Shown in pieces: positions 7,392 through 16,689 of a stretch of DNA of 36,037 bases. The stretch lies in the NCBI GenBank assembly GCA_028876335.1, contig JAGWSG010000107.1, positions 1 to 36,037 of the forward strand, read 5' to 3'. The stretch comes from Acidobacteriota bacterium (lineage in GTDB: Bacteria > Acidobacteriota > Terriglobia > Terriglobales > Acidobacteriaceae). The notes beneath the pieces were generated by a model. The model ran no database searches. It was not told the DNA's origin and was given only the letters and a program-made list of their open reading frames with translations. A program made the position numbers and the translations under genes. Each line of letters begins with the position of its first letter. The first letter of the stretch is position 1.

Positions 7392-9385
7392 ATTTTTCTT
7401 TTTCCCGCGTGGGAACTCTGGCTGCACTTTTGGCAGCGGGAACACTGCCCACCTTTGCGCAATCCACACCTGCACAAACGCCCACCGCGCCTCAGGCAAA
7501 GCCGGCAGTGAAGAAACAGACAACGCCTCACAGCGGTGACAAGGTCATCTTTTCACGCTCGACGGACGCGAATGGCGAGGTGGTGACTCATGTAGGTCCG
7601 GGCGCCGCGGTACCGAAGATTGAGGCGGCAGCGAAGCCGGAGGCAACAGATGCGGAGCGGCTTGCGCTGGCGGTGACGGGTCTGGATCTGGATGTGCACA
7701 TGGACGTGGCGGCACACACACTTGAGGTGCGCGCGCGCGTGCAGGCGAAGAATGCGGGCGCGACGCCGCTGAAGCATGTGGCACTGCAGCTGTCCTCGTC
7801 ACTGAAGTGGGAGCAGATGCGCGTGAACGGGAAGAATATGAACTTTTCCGTTGCCACTCTGAACTCCGATGCGGACCACACAGGACAGTTGCATGAGGCG
7901 GCTGTGACTCTGGCCACGCCGATTGCTCCGGGCGCTTCTGTTGAGCTGGACACGTTTTATTCGGGCGCGATTGAGGCAACTGCACAGAGGCTTATGTCAC
8001 TTGGCACGCCGGAGACGGTTGCAATCCACAACGACTGGGATGAGATTTCACCTGATTTTACGGGCCTGCGGGGCTTTGGCAATGTGGTGTGGTACCCGGT
8101 GGCGTCCATACCTGTGGTTCTGGGAGATGGCGCGCGGCTGTTCAGCGAAATTGGCCGCCAGAAGCTGATGCTGAGCCATGCGCATGTGCGAGTACTGCTC
8201 ACAGCGCAGTTTCCTCACGATGAGGCGCCGACAGTCGCCGTACTTTGCGGCCATGCGGTTGATCTGAAGGTTGAAGACAAGCAGGGAACGAATCCGGGGT
8301 TTCCCGGCGTGGCAACTGCCGAGTTGGATGTACCGGTGCCGGGGTTTGAGGCGCCGAGTATTTTTCTTGCACGGCGCAAGGCGCACAGCGACAAACTTGC
8401 CACAGCATGGGCAACTGCGGATAACGACATCAATGTGGAGAAGTGGCTGGATGCAGCGAGCGATGTAAGGCCGTTTCTGGAACTCTGGCTGGGTGTACAT
8501 CCGCGCGGCACGCTGACTCTGATTGATCTGCCCGATCCGAAGGATGCGCCCTTTGAAACGGGAACCCTGCTGGTTGCGCCGCTCGGGGATCAAACGACCG
8601 AGCAACTTGACCGAATTCTTGTGCATGCGCTGACACACTCCTTCACGCAGATGCAGAACGATCCTGCGCCCGCGTGGTTGAACGAGGGGCTTGCGACATT
8701 CATGGAGACGCTATGGGTGGAGCATCGTAAAGGCCGTGACGCGGCGCTTGGTGTGCTGGAGGCCGATCGTCCTGCTCTTGCATTGGTTGAGCCGTCGAGC
8801 CCCGGTGCGGGGAATGGTCAGCCGCTGGATAAAGCCATCGATCCCATTTACTACCGCACCAAAGCGGCCTACGTGTACTGGATGCTGCGCGACATGGTGG
8901 GAGATGATGCGCTCTCTGCGATGCTGCGCGATTACCAGCCGCAAGCGGGAGAGTCATCTTCGGCGACGCTGATCAAACTGCTGCGCGGTGCGGGGGTAAC
9001 GCGCGACATTTCCTGGTTCTTCGATGACTGGGTGGATCATGACAAGGGGTTGCCCGATCTCTCGATCGCCGAAGTGTTTCCGCATCCGGCGCAGAGCGGT
9101 TCAGTGCTGGTTGCCGTGAATGTGAACAACACAGGCTACGCGGCATGCGAAGTACCGGTGACGGTTCATACAGCCAAGGGATTGCAGGCGGAGCGGGTCT
9201 TTATTCCCGCGCGCAGCCATGCCGTGAGGCGCATTCTCGTTCTGGGCCAGCCGACAGAGGTGCAGGTGAACGATGGCACTGTGCCTGAGATTGAGGCCAG
9301 CGTGCACAAGACGACCATCGGCGGAGCGAATGCTGCACCACCCTTGCCTGGAGGCTCTTCTTCGTCTACGCCACCGCAAAATTAG
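7388..9385 (+). CDS. Secreted M1-like (gluzincin-fold) protein with degenerate active site
   Basis: This 665-residue protein starts at GTG 7388, overlapping the rlmB stop (GTGA). A signal peptide is clear (VGTLAALLAAGTLPTFAQ, cleavage near residue 25). Residues about 85-300 resemble the beta-rich N-terminal domain of M1 aminopeptidases (LDLDVHMDVAAHTLEVRARV...). The central part looks like a gluzincin catalytic domain: H413-A-L-T-H417, then WLNEGLATFMETLW with E433. A normal zinc peptidase has HExxH; here the catalytic glutamate is alanine (GCG at 8627-8629). The C-terminal region (about 570-665) is a beta-sandwich-like segment ending in a Pro/Ser-rich tail. It should be periplasmic. It may bind zinc and peptide without cleaving, or the motif may serve another function. 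No specific family name can be given with confidence. Confidence 0.82.
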   Translation: MNFSFSRVGTLAALLAAGTLPTFAQSTPAQTPTAPQAKPAVKKQTTPHSGDKVIFSRSTDANGEVVTHVGPGAAVPKIEAAAKPEATDAERLALAVTGLDLDVHMDVAAHTLEVRARVQAKNAGATPLKHVALQLSSSLKWEQMRVNGKNMNFSVATLNSDADHTGQLHEAAVTLATPIAPGASVELDTFYSGAIEATAQRLMSLGTPETVAIHNDWDEISPDFTGLRGFGNVVWYPVASIPVVLGDGARLFSEIGRQKLMLSHAHVRVLLTAQFPHDEAPTVAVLCGHAVDLKVEDKQGTNPGFPGVATAELDVPVPGFEAPSIFLARRKAHSDKLATAWATADNDINVEKWLDAASDVRPFLELWLGVHPRGTLTLIDLPDPKDAPFETGTLLVAPLGDQTTEQLDRILVHALTHSFTQMQNDPAPAWLNEGLATFMETLWVEHRKGRDAALGVLEADRPALALVEPSSPGAGNGQPLDKAIDPIYYRTKAAYVYWMLRDMVGDDALSAMLRDYQPQAGESSSATLIKLLRGAGVTRDISWFFDDWVDHDKGLPDLSIAEVFPHPAQSGSVLVAVNVNNTGYAACEVPVTVHTAKGLQAERVFIPARSHAVRRILVLGQPTEVQVNDGTVPEIEASVHKTTIGGANAAPPLPGGSSSSTPPQN

Positions 9386-9413
9386 CCCTCGCGGCAGCGG
9401 CCTGAATATCTAT

Positions 9414-10145
9414 TCATGCGGCGCGCATGGGGAAGCCGGCCGGGTCTTTGCCACGAACCTTGCGCCACCACACCTGCAAGTTCGGAATGTTGATGGTGAC
9501 ACTGAAAATTCTGCGCAATCTTCCTTCCGGGCACTGGAGCGGGAGTACTCCATGCCATGAGCGCGGAGTGCGCTGAAACAAGAGGCTGCTGTTGGGTAGT
9601 GGCTCGACGGTTGCAGCAACCCTTAGCTGATCAAAGGTTGGTGCGGAGTGAGTGCGCCATTTACCTTCGTCGTCAAGTACCAGCATCTGGCCACCCCAGT
9701 TCGAATCCCAATCATCGTCATTGAAGTAGAAGATGTGCGTGGCGCGTTTGCGCGCGGCGTCGCAGTGGGGAGAGACGGCACAGCCTCGCCAGGCGTAATG
9801 CCATTCGAAGGTGGGAGTGAAATTGTGGTTGCCGAGCATTCTGCGAAGGAAGCGTATGTACCCAGGTCCCTGCAACTCGCGAATGAACTCGCGCCACGGC
9901 TCTGCGACATCGACTCCTGCGCGGAAATGCAACAGATATCGGTCATGCGGGGCCTGCCCGTGGCCGCGTGGAACGCCCACGTTGCGCACGAAGCCGGATT
10001 CAACGGAAGGAAGGCTCTCACGCAAACGATAGAAGCCCTCTTTAGCGAGTGTGCTTGTGATGTGTGTCCATGGGTAAGGGTGGCAATTCTTGAATTTCCC
10101 GGAAGAAATCTCTTCCAGCACTTCAAAATTCAAATATTGCGGCAC
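9414..10145 (-). CDS. 2-oxoglutarate/Fe(II)-dependent oxygenase (prolyl-hydroxylase-like)
   Basis: This 243-residue protein has a double-stranded beta-helix metal site: H127-C-D129 in SPHCDAARKRATHIFYFN, distal H198 in PRSWHGV, and the 2-oxoglutarate-binding arginine in GRLRRIFSVTINIP (about 209-212). The GGQMLVLDDEGKW strand between them is typical of the 2OG-FeII_Oxy_3/prolyl-4-hydroxylase group. The GTG at 10145 is preferred because AAGGAGGG (10149-10156) lies just upstream; the longer TTG start at 10175 has no such site. Enzymes of this group hydroxylate proteins or small molecules with release of succinate and CO2. The substrate here is unknown. The gene follows der on the same strand after about 130 bases and converges with the M1-like gene, leaving 28 bases between. 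Confidence 0.87.
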   Translation of the reverse strand: MPQYLNFEVLEEISSGKFKNCHPYPWTHITSTLAKEGFYRLRESLPSVESGFVRNVGVPRGHGQAPHDRYLLHFRAGVDVAEPWREFIRELQGPGYIRFLRRMLGNHNFTPTFEWHYAWRGCAVSPHCDAARKRATHIFYFNDDDWDSNWGGQMLVLDDEGKWRTHSAPTFDQLRVAATVEPLPNSSLLFQRTPRSWHGVLPLQCPEGRLRRIFSVTINIPNLQVWWRKVRGKDPAGFPMRAA

Positions 10146-10276
10146 ATTCCCTCCTTCGGCCCAATGCCGGAGCAATTCTGGAGTTCAACTCGCTGGGAGG
10201 CGAGTTTGGATGCTGGAGAAGACGCACGCACGCGTCCGCAAAACTTTAGATTAGGGTATTCAATCGAAAGGTTGGA

Positions 10277-11764
10277 TCAGCCTTCCTTCTTTTCATTGCG
10301 CGGCTTGACCTTGAACCAGATGGGCGTTCCCTGGAAGCCGAAAGATGCACGAATCTGGTTTTCAAGGAAGCGCTCAAAGGCGAAGTGGAGTTTCACGTCG
10401 CGGTCAGTAAAGAGGACGAAGGTGGGTGGCGCGACGGCGGCCTGAGTCATATAGAAAATGCGGACGCGCTTGGCCATGGGCACGGGCGCGCGCTGGAAAT
10501 CGATCTTCTCGAGGAATCGATTCATCTGGCCTGTGGTGACACGCTTGCGCCGCTCGGCTGCGACGTTCATGACTTCGCGAAGCACGGGTTTCAGGTTTTT
10601 GCCTTCTTTTGCGGAAAGGAAAATGACCGGTGCGTAGCTCAGGTACTTGAGCACGTTGCGCAGTTGCTTCTCGAAGATCTCCTTGTCTGCGGGCGGCTTG
10701 CCATCTGTGCGGCCCGTGGTGACTGCATCCCACTTGTTGACGATGATGACGACGCTGCGACCGCTTTCATGTGCATAGCCGCCGATGGTGGCGTCGCTTG
10801 CGGTGACGCCATCGGTGGCATCGATGACAAGCAAGGCAACGTCTGCGGCTTCAAGGTGGCGCCGCGCCATGACGACGGAGAGCTTTTCCGCCATGAGATG
10901 GGTCTTGCCCTTGCGGCGGATGCCGGCTGTATCGACGAACCGAAGCGTTGAGCCCTCGAACTCGACGACTTCATCGACGGCGTCGCGCGTGGTTCCAGCG
11001 ATGGGCGAGACGATGGCACGCGTGGTGCCGGTGAGGGCATTGAGCAGCGTGGATTTGCCGACGTTGGGGCGACCGATGATGGCGATGGAGGTTTCAAGCT
11101 GCTCGTACTCACCATGGGTGCGGAGCTTTTTCTCGCCGGTTTCGTGCTTCCCAGGGTCCAGCGGGCCGCCCTCGAAGATCTCGTCTTCTTCGGCGAGCTC
11201 TTCGGGTGTTTCGGTCTCAGGTTCGGGCAGCACGGCGATGATCGCGTCCAGCAGATCACCAATACCGGTGCCGTGTTCGGCGGAGATGGGATAAACCTCT
11301 TTCAGGCCGAGGGTGCGGAAGTTCTCCGCGGCCAAAGCCATGGCGTCGCCTTCAACCTTGTTAACAGCGAGAAAGACGGGTTTGCGGCCGCGCTGCAGCA
11401 TGCGGACAAGATCGTAGTCGGGGCTGGCGAGCTCGGTACGCGCGTCGATAACAAGCACGAGCGCGTCGGCTTCCTCAAGCGCGACACGCGCCTGGGTGAA
11501 TATTTCCGTTGGGATCAGTTCCGGATCGTCAGGAACAATTCCGCCTGTATCAACAAGGCGCACCATGCGGCCGGACCATTCGAAGTCGCCGTAGATGCGG
11601 TCGCGGGTGATGCCGGGCTCGTCGCCCACGATCGAGCGTCGGCTTTTGGTGAGCCGGTTAAAGAGGGTCGACTTGCCGACGTTGGGGCGGCCGACAATGG
11701 CGACGAGAGGCGCCCCTGCTGCTTCTTTGCGGGCGGGGACAACCGATCTGCGATAGGTGGGCAA
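10277..11764 (-). CDS. der: Ribosome biogenesis GTPase Der (EngA)
   Basis: This protein of about 495 residues has two tandem Era-like GTPase domains. Domain 1 has P-loop GRPNVGKST (about 25-33), PGITRDR, DTGGI and NKVE, where the usual NKxD aspartate is Glu. Domain 2 has a second GRPNVGKST, AGTTRDAVDE, DTAGIRRK and NKWD. A C-terminal KH-like domain follows (FLEKIDFQRAPVP ... VRIFYMTQAAVAPPTFVLFTD ... IRASFGFQGTPIWFKVKPR). Der binds the 50S subunit and is needed for its assembly. The linker between GTPase domains is acidic (ETETPEELAEEDEIFE). There is no ATG near the N-terminus. TTG at 11764 has GGAG eight bases upstream and gives a normal length; GTG 11773 or TTG 11807-11809 are alternatives. 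It diverges from the DUF4242 gene. Confidence 0.96.
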   Translation of the reverse strand: MPTYRRSVVPARKEAAGAPLVAIVGRPNVGKSTLFNRLTKSRRSIVGDEPGITRDRIYGDFEWSGRMVRLVDTGGIVPDDPELIPTEIFTQARVALEEADALVLVIDARTELASPDYDLVRMLQRGRKPVFLAVNKVEGDAMALAAENFRTLGLKEVYPISAEHGTGIGDLLDAIIAVLPEPETETPEELAEEDEIFEGGPLDPGKHETGEKKLRTHGEYEQLETSIAIIGRPNVGKSTLLNALTGTTRAIVSPIAGTTRDAVDEVVEFEGSTLRFVDTAGIRRKGKTHLMAEKLSVVMARRHLEAADVALLVIDATDGVTASDATIGGYAHESGRSVVIIVNKWDAVTTGRTDGKPPADKEIFEKQLRNVLKYLSYAPVIFLSAKEGKNLKPVLREVMNVAAERRKRVTTGQMNRFLEKIDFQRAPVPMAKRVRIFYMTQAAVAPPTFVLFTDRDVKLHFAFERFLENQIRASFGFQGTPIWFKVKPRNEKKEG

Positions 11765-11962
11765 AACGTACACTCCAGTACCGGCGAGTTCTGCGGAGAG
11801 AGCGCACAAGCGCGTCAGGCCGCATTTTCGTCGGACAATCCTTCTCTATTCTATGGCCTCGCTTGATTTCGCTCGATTTTCGCGGGATTTTCTCTTCTCA
11901 AGGTCCACTGGCACCACGTACACTGCCGAACAATTCCCACAAATGCGAGGAGGTTTACCCAA

Positions 11963-12235
11963 ATGCCCAAGTATGTGATTGAGCGTGAACTGCCCGGAGC
12001 GGGATCATTGCCGGCGGAGACCATTCAGGCGATTGCTCAGAAGTCCTGCGGCGTTCTGCGTAACCTGGGTCCGGAGATTCAGTGGGTTCACAGTTACGTG
12101 ACGGCCGACAAGATCTATTGCATTTACAACGCGCCCAACGAGGAAATGGTGCGAGAACACGCCAGGCAGGGCGGCTTTCCGGCCAACAGCGTGGCGAGGG
12201 TCACGTCGATCATCGATCCGACAACGGCCGAATAG
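11963..12235 (+). CDS. DUF4242 / SCO4226-like small protein
   Basis: This 90-residue protein starts with MPKYVIERELPGAG, has the helix PAETIQAIAQKSCGVLRNLG, then IQWVHSYVTADKIYCIYNAP and the EEMVREHARQGGFPANSV motif, ending ITSIIDPTT-like. This is the DUF4242 ferredoxin-like fold; a Streptomyces member (SCO4226) was described as nickel-binding. Candidate metal ligands include H44, C53 and H66. Start ATG 11963 follows AGGAGG (about 11948-11953), a strong ribosome-binding site. Function beyond possible metal binding is unknown. It is divergent from der and 75 bases ahead of the helicase gene. Confidence 0.88.
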   Translation: MPKYVIERELPGAGSLPAETIQAIAQKSCGVLRNLGPEIQWVHSYVTADKIYCIYNAPNEEMVREHARQGGFPANSVARVTSIIDPTTAE

Positions 12236-12310
12236 CATCAGCAACTTGCAGCGGACTCAGCGATGCGGCACGTGCGTTCACTAGAATAGAGAACACACGC
12301 GCTCCCGCTC

Positions 12311-14302
12311 ATGCCTTCCATCGACGCACCCCCGCGCTCTCTGCCCTCGCTGCACGAGTTTTTCTCTCCCGGCGGCATTCTTGCCAGCTCACCGCTGCCC
12401 TATGAGTACCGCCCCGGCCAGCTTGAAATGGCGAAAGCCGTGGAACGCGCGCTGAGCGAGCGGCGGCACCTGATTGTGGAAGCGGGCACGGGCACGGGCA
12501 AAACGCTCGCGTATCTGCTGCCTGCGCTGCGCACCGGGCAGCGCGTGATTGTGTCCACCGGAACGAAGGCGCTGCAGGACCAGCTTTACTTTCGCGATGT
12601 GCCGTTTCTTGAGACGCTGCTGGGTGACTTGCGCGTGTGCTACATGAAAGGCCGCGCGAATTATCTGTGCAGGCATAAGCTCGTTGCTCTGCGTGACCAG
12701 CCGATTCTTACCGGCCTGCAGGAGATTGACGAGTACCAGCAGATCGCAGAGTGGGAACGCCAGACTGAGACCGGCGATCGCGCGGAGCTGTCAGGGCTGC
12801 CGGAAAACAGTCCACTGTGGCACAAGCTGGATGCGCGCGCGGATGCGTGCCTTGGCTCGAACTGCCCGGATTACCAGCGCTGTTTTATTACGGAGATGCG
12901 GCGGCGAACGCTCGAGAGCGACCTGATCATCGTCAATCACCATTTGTTTTTTGCCGACCTGGCTCTGCGGCAGCAGGCAGCGGGCGCGCCAGACGCGGGG
13001 ATTCTGCCCGAGGCGGCAGCGGTGATTTTTGATGAGGCGCATGAGCTGGAAGAGGTGGCGTCGAATTATTTTGGGTTGTCTATCTCAAACATTCGCATGG
13101 AAGAGCTGGCGCGCGACGCGGACACGATGTTGCGCGGCAAGCCGGGCACGGAGCAGATTTTTTCTTCCACGCAGCAGTTGCGTGACCGCTCGCGACTGTT
13201 CTTTTCCGCGTTGCCGATTCAGACGGATGGGCGGCAGCCGTTCGAAGAGCGAGAACAGTTTCTGGAGGCCCAGGGCGATTTGTACCTGAGCGTGCGCGCG
13301 GCGTTGAAGAAGCTGGAGGCCGAGTTGGAGCAGGTGGAGGGCGTGGATGAGGCTCCGGGGCTGCGTAATCGCGCGGCGCGGTTGCGGTCAGAGCTGGAGT
13401 TTCTGCTCGAGTCCAACCAGAGCAACATGGTGTTCTGGATGGAGCGGCGTGCAGGGCGCGCGACGGAGCAGGCACTGGCCGCGCGGAATTCCGCGGGAAG
13501 AACGACCTTCATCCAGGCGACACCAATTGATGTCTCCGAGTTGCTGCATGAGCTGGTGTTCGAGAGCATTCCCAGTGTGGTGCTCACATCAGCAACGCTG
13601 ACTGTGCAGGGCGGATTCCAGCATATGCGCAAACGGCTGGGGCTGACTGAAGCGCGTGAGCTGGTGGTGCCGTCGCATTTTCGCTACGGTGAGCAGGCCT
13701 TACTGTATCTGCCGCCGTCGATGCCGGACCCGCGTGCGGAGAATTTTGTAGATGTTGCGGCGGAGACGATTCGCCGTGTGCTGACGCTTTCGCAGGGCCG
13801 CGCATTCTGCCTGTTCACGAGCTACGCGCAGATGCGCACTCTGTATGAGCGGCTGCTGCCGGTGCTGGATTATCCGATCCTTCTGCACGGCACCGCGCCT
13901 CGCAAGGCTCTACTTGAGGAGTTTCGCTCGACGCCGAATGCCGTGCTGTTCGGCACGTCGAGCTTCTGGCAGGGTGTGGATGTGCAGGGAGAGGCGCTGA
14001 GTTGTGTGATTATCGACCGGCTGCCATTTGCTGTACCGAGCGACCCGGTGGTACAGGCGCGCATGAAGGCGATTGAAGAGTCCGGCGGCAAGCCGTTCTT
14101 TGACTACCAGGTGCCGTCGGCCGTGCTGACGCTCAAGCAGGGATTCGGGAGGTTGATTCGGTCGCTTACGGATCGTGGAGTGCTGGTACTGCTGGACCCA
14201 CGCGTACGCACGCAGCGTTACGGGCAGACGTTTCTGCAGAGTTTGCCGCCGTATCGAATGACGGCGAACATTGGGGATGTAGAAGCGTTCTTTGAAAAGT
14301 AA
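12311..14302 (+). CDS. dinG: DinG/XPD-type ATP-dependent DNA helicase with iron-sulfur cluster
   Basis: This 663-residue superfamily-2 helicase has Walker A AGTGTGKT (58-65), motif Ia VSTGTKALQDQL, DEAH box at 241-244 (FDEAHELEEVA) and the C-terminal motifs FGTSSFWQGVD and QGFGRLIRS with its arginine fingers. Four cysteines C120, C180, C185 and C191 between motifs Ia and II match the 4Fe-4S domain of the XPD/DinG group. Such enzymes unwind DNA 5'-to-3' and resolve R-loops or recombination intermediates. The length matches YoaA/DinG-type proteins without the N-terminal exonuclease domain found in Firmicutes. ATG 12311 is used. The symbol dinG is by family; YoaA-type orthology cannot be excluded. 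Confidence 0.93.
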   Translation: MPSIDAPPRSLPSLHEFFSPGGILASSPLPYEYRPGQLEMAKAVERALSERRHLIVEAGTGTGKTLAYLLPALRTGQRVIVSTGTKALQDQLYFRDVPFLETLLGDLRVCYMKGRANYLCRHKLVALRDQPILTGLQEIDEYQQIAEWERQTETGDRAELSGLPENSPLWHKLDARADACLGSNCPDYQRCFITEMRRRTLESDLIIVNHHLFFADLALRQQAAGAPDAGILPEAAAVIFDEAHELEEVASNYFGLSISNIRMEELARDADTMLRGKPGTEQIFSSTQQLRDRSRLFFSALPIQTDGRQPFEEREQFLEAQGDLYLSVRAALKKLEAELEQVEGVDEAPGLRNRAARLRSELEFLLESNQSNMVFWMERRAGRATEQALAARNSAGRTTFIQATPIDVSELLHELVFESIPSVVLTSATLTVQGGFQHMRKRLGLTEARELVVPSHFRYGEQALLYLPPSMPDPRAENFVDVAAETIRRVLTLSQGRAFCLFTSYAQMRTLYERLLPVLDYPILLHGTAPRKALLEEFRSTPNAVLFGTSSFWQGVDVQGEALSCVIIDRLPFAVPSDPVVQARMKAIEESGGKPFFDYQVPSAVLTLKQGFGRLIRSLTDRGVLVLLDPRVRTQRYGQTFLQSLPPYRMTANIGDVEAFFEK

Positions 14303-14365
14303 TAGTGCTGTAGCGCGATAGTGACACTAACGATTGATGTTGAAGTGCACCGGATAAGGAGTCCC

Positions 14366-14809
14366 ATGCCGAAGACTGAACTTACTGCTGCATCAGCCGT
14401 TTCTGTCATGCGTGCCTTGAAAGCGAGCTTTGTCGTTTTTAGTTTTCTTCTGATTTTTCTTGCGTACAAGCTGCCTTCTCAGAGTGCCAGTGCAGCGGAA
14501 ACAATTGTGGAGTTTGCGATTTCAGCCATAGCGCTGGTGGATGTTGCGCTTGGCTTCTTTCTGCCGGGCTACCTGATGCGGCAGCCAGTTCGCCCACCAC
14601 GGGGCAACGTGCAGGCCACACCAGTGCAGCGATGGATGACGTGTACCGTGCTTGGACTGGCATTTTTTGAGTCCTGCAATCTATTTGCGTTTACGCTGCA
14701 CTTGCTTGGCGCGCGTACGGTGGTGGTTGGAGTTCTGTTTGCGGTGGGTATTTGCTCGATGATTGTGTGGGACTTCGGTGCTCCACCGGCGGACATACCG
14801 CAACACTGA
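14366..14809 (+). CDS. Four-helix integral membrane protein, function unknown
   Basis: This 147-residue protein has four hydrophobic segments (about 16-36, 45-68, 89-108 and 111-129), a basic loop after helix 2 (MRQPVRPPRGN) and a short hydrophilic tail. ATG 14366 follows AAGGAG at 14357-14362; a GTG at 14321 is possible but has no ribosome-binding site. I recognise no family. It lies 64 bases after dinG and before the amidohydrolase, all on the plus strand, but no overlap supports a shared operon. Confidence 0.75.
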   Translation: MPKTELTAASAVSVMRALKASFVVFSFLLIFLAYKLPSQSASAAETIVEFAISAIALVDVALGFFLPGYLMRQPVRPPRGNVQATPVQRWMTCTVLGLAFFESCNLFAFTLHLLGARTVVVGVLFAVGICSMIVWDFGAPPADIPQH

Positions 14810-14856
14810 AAAGTGTGTCCGTGCTGGAGTAGGATGGTGCGCGAGGAATCTCAATT

Positions 14857-15882
14857 ATGTCTAATTGCTCGTTGTGCGCCGCTTCTGCATTCGTCTGCCT
14901 TGCGCTGATTGCGCCCGGCTCGGCTCGCTTAAGTGCTCAGAACACTCCCGATGATGTTCCACCAGTGATTGACGTGCATGTGCACGCGATGACGGAGTCG
15001 TTTCCCGGTGGCGGACCGATGTGCCCGAATACGCCGAAGTTTCTGGCGTCTGACCCCGATACAAAAGAAGCGCCGTTTGGATGGGTTCAGGAGGAGTGCA
15101 CGCCAAAGCTTTACCCGGCTAAGAAGGGCGAGTATTTGAAGGACATGGCCGCTGAGATGAAGCGGCTCAATGTGACAGCCGTGGTCTTCGGTGATCCTGC
15201 AAGCGTGAAGAAGTGGGAAGAGGCCATTCCGGGGCACGTGATTCCGGGCACATCGTTTGAAGATGGCATGGCGCCGGGCAAGCGTGTGGCGCTGGACGAA
15301 CTGCGCAAGGATTTCACAACGGGCGGCTTTAAGGTGATGGGCGAGATTGGTCTGCAGTACGAGGGAATCTCGCCGAGCGATCCGTCCGTGGACAAGTACT
15401 TCGCACTGGCTGAGGAACTGGACATTCCAGTTGCCATTCATATGGGCACCGGCGGATCAGGTCGCGCCGAGATTACTTCTCCCAAGTTCCGCGGTTCGAT
15501 GGGGAATCCTCTGCTGCTTGAGGAACTGCTGGCGCGGCACCCCAAGCTGCGTGTGCAAGTGATGCACGCCGGATATCCGATGATTGAAGAGATGCTGACG
15601 CTGCTGCAGGCCAACAGCCATGTATATGTGGATGTGGCGGGACTGATCTGGAGCTATCCGCTGAAGGAAGTGAACCGCTATATTGAGCGGCTTGTGGATG
15701 CGGGCTTTGAAGACCGCGTGATGTTTGGCACCGACCAGATGGAGTGGCCGGGGCTGATGGCGTACTCGATCAGCATTATTCAGAATGCAGATTACCTTAC
15801 ACCGCAACAGAAGCGCGACATTCTGTACAACAACGCAGCGCGGTTTCTGCGGCTGAACAAGAAGGATGTCACGAAACAATAA
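14857..15882 (+). CDS. Exported amidohydrolase (amidohydrolase_2 / TIM-barrel metal-dependent hydrolase)
   Basis: This 341-residue protein has a signal peptide (about 1-28, ending SARLSAQ). The metal-dependent hydrolase barrel follows: H41-V-H43 in VIDVHVHAM, H195 in VAIHMGTGG, H237 in VMHAGYP, and D293 in FGTDQMEWPG. These are the ligands expected for the amidohydrolase_2 group (decarboxylase and lactonase relatives). Cysteines at 56 and 81 could form a disulfide in the periplasm. The substrate is not apparent; related proteins act on aromatic carboxylates or lactones. It stands as a single gene with GAGG about 10 bases before the ATG. Confidence 0.88.
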   Translation: MSNCSLCAASAFVCLALIAPGSARLSAQNTPDDVPPVIDVHVHAMTESFPGGGPMCPNTPKFLASDPDTKEAPFGWVQEECTPKLYPAKKGEYLKDMAAEMKRLNVTAVVFGDPASVKKWEEAIPGHVIPGTSFEDGMAPGKRVALDELRKDFTTGGFKVMGEIGLQYEGISPSDPSVDKYFALAEELDIPVAIHMGTGGSGRAEITSPKFRGSMGNPLLLEELLARHPKLRVQVMHAGYPMIEEMLTLLQANSHVYVDVAGLIWSYPLKEVNRYIERLVDAGFEDRVMFGTDQMEWPGLMAYSISIIQNADYLTPQQKRDILYNNAARFLRLNKKDVTKQ

Positions 15883-16002
15883 ATCGCCTTTCCGCGAATG
15901 GGTGCTCTAACGTTCAAATGTGAACAAAATTTGGTGCGAAGCCGGCGGGGCTGCGAAGATGGGAGCACCTAAAGTGCACTCCCCTTGCCGAGGCAGATTT
16001 GC

Positions 16003-16632
16003 ATGCACATAACTTCGCACGACGTTTTGATTGTCACTGACGTGCAGAATGATTTCTGCGAACGGGGAGCGCTCGCCGTTCCGGACGGCGACTCCGTGAT
16101 TGAACCGATACACAAGATTGCGCACCTGTTTGAGCACGTGGTGCAGACGCAGGATTGGCACCCGCCGGATCATTTGTCGTTTGCCTCCAGCCACCCAGGT
16201 AAAAAACCTTTTGACGAGATTGAGCTCTCTTACGGAAAACAGACCCTTTGGCCAGACCATTGCATTCAAGGCTCGATGGGAGTGAATTTCCATCCCGCAT
16301 TGCGTCTTACGCGCACGCAAATGATTTTGCGCAAAGGTTTCCGTTCGTCCATTGATTCCTATTCCGCATTTTTTGAGAATGACCACAAGACGCAGACGGG
16401 GCTGGCCAGCTACCTTAAGGAACGTGGGCTAACGCGTATTTTTCTTGTTGGCCTTGCTTACGATTTCTGCGTGGGCTACTCGGCGCTGGATGCGCGACGC
16501 CTGGGTTTGCCTGCAGTCATCATTCGCGATGCATGTCGCGCGATCGACACAAATGGTTCGCTGGAGTGGATGGAGAAGCGTTTTGCCGAGGCCGGCGTGG
16601 ATGTGGTGAATAGTGAGGACCTATCCAATTAG
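16003..16632 (+). CDS. pncA: Nicotinamidase (bifunctional nicotinamidase/pyrazinamidase)
   Basis: This 209-residue isochorismatase-like hydrolase has the catalytic triad D13 (TDVQNDFC), K111 (LRKGF) and C156 (YDFCVGYSALDA). Metal ligands are D51 and H53 in QDWHPPDH and H86 in WPDHC. It hydrolyses nicotinamide to nicotinate and ammonia in the cytoplasm, feeding NAD salvage. ATG 16003 is chosen because it lies directly before the first beta strand; an upstream TTG at 15985 would add only six residues. The following small membrane-protein gene begins 57 bases downstream. Confidence 0.96.
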   Translation: MHITSHDVLIVTDVQNDFCERGALAVPDGDSVIEPIHKIAHLFEHVVQTQDWHPPDHLSFASSHPGKKPFDEIELSYGKQTLWPDHCIQGSMGVNFHPALRLTRTQMILRKGFRSSIDSYSAFFENDHKTQTGLASYLKERGLTRIFLVGLAYDFCVGYSALDARRLGLPAVIIRDACRAIDTNGSLEWMEKRFAEAGVDVVNSEDLSN

Positions 16633-16689
16633 GCGGGGCAACAGCAGGCAATTCTGATTTGATCTTGAATTTGGCTGCACCGCCCTACA

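Noticed and set aside
9648..10445. 265-residue plus-strand reading frame opposite the oxygenase and der genes
   Set aside because: It spans two well-supported minus-strand genes and shows no domain of its own.
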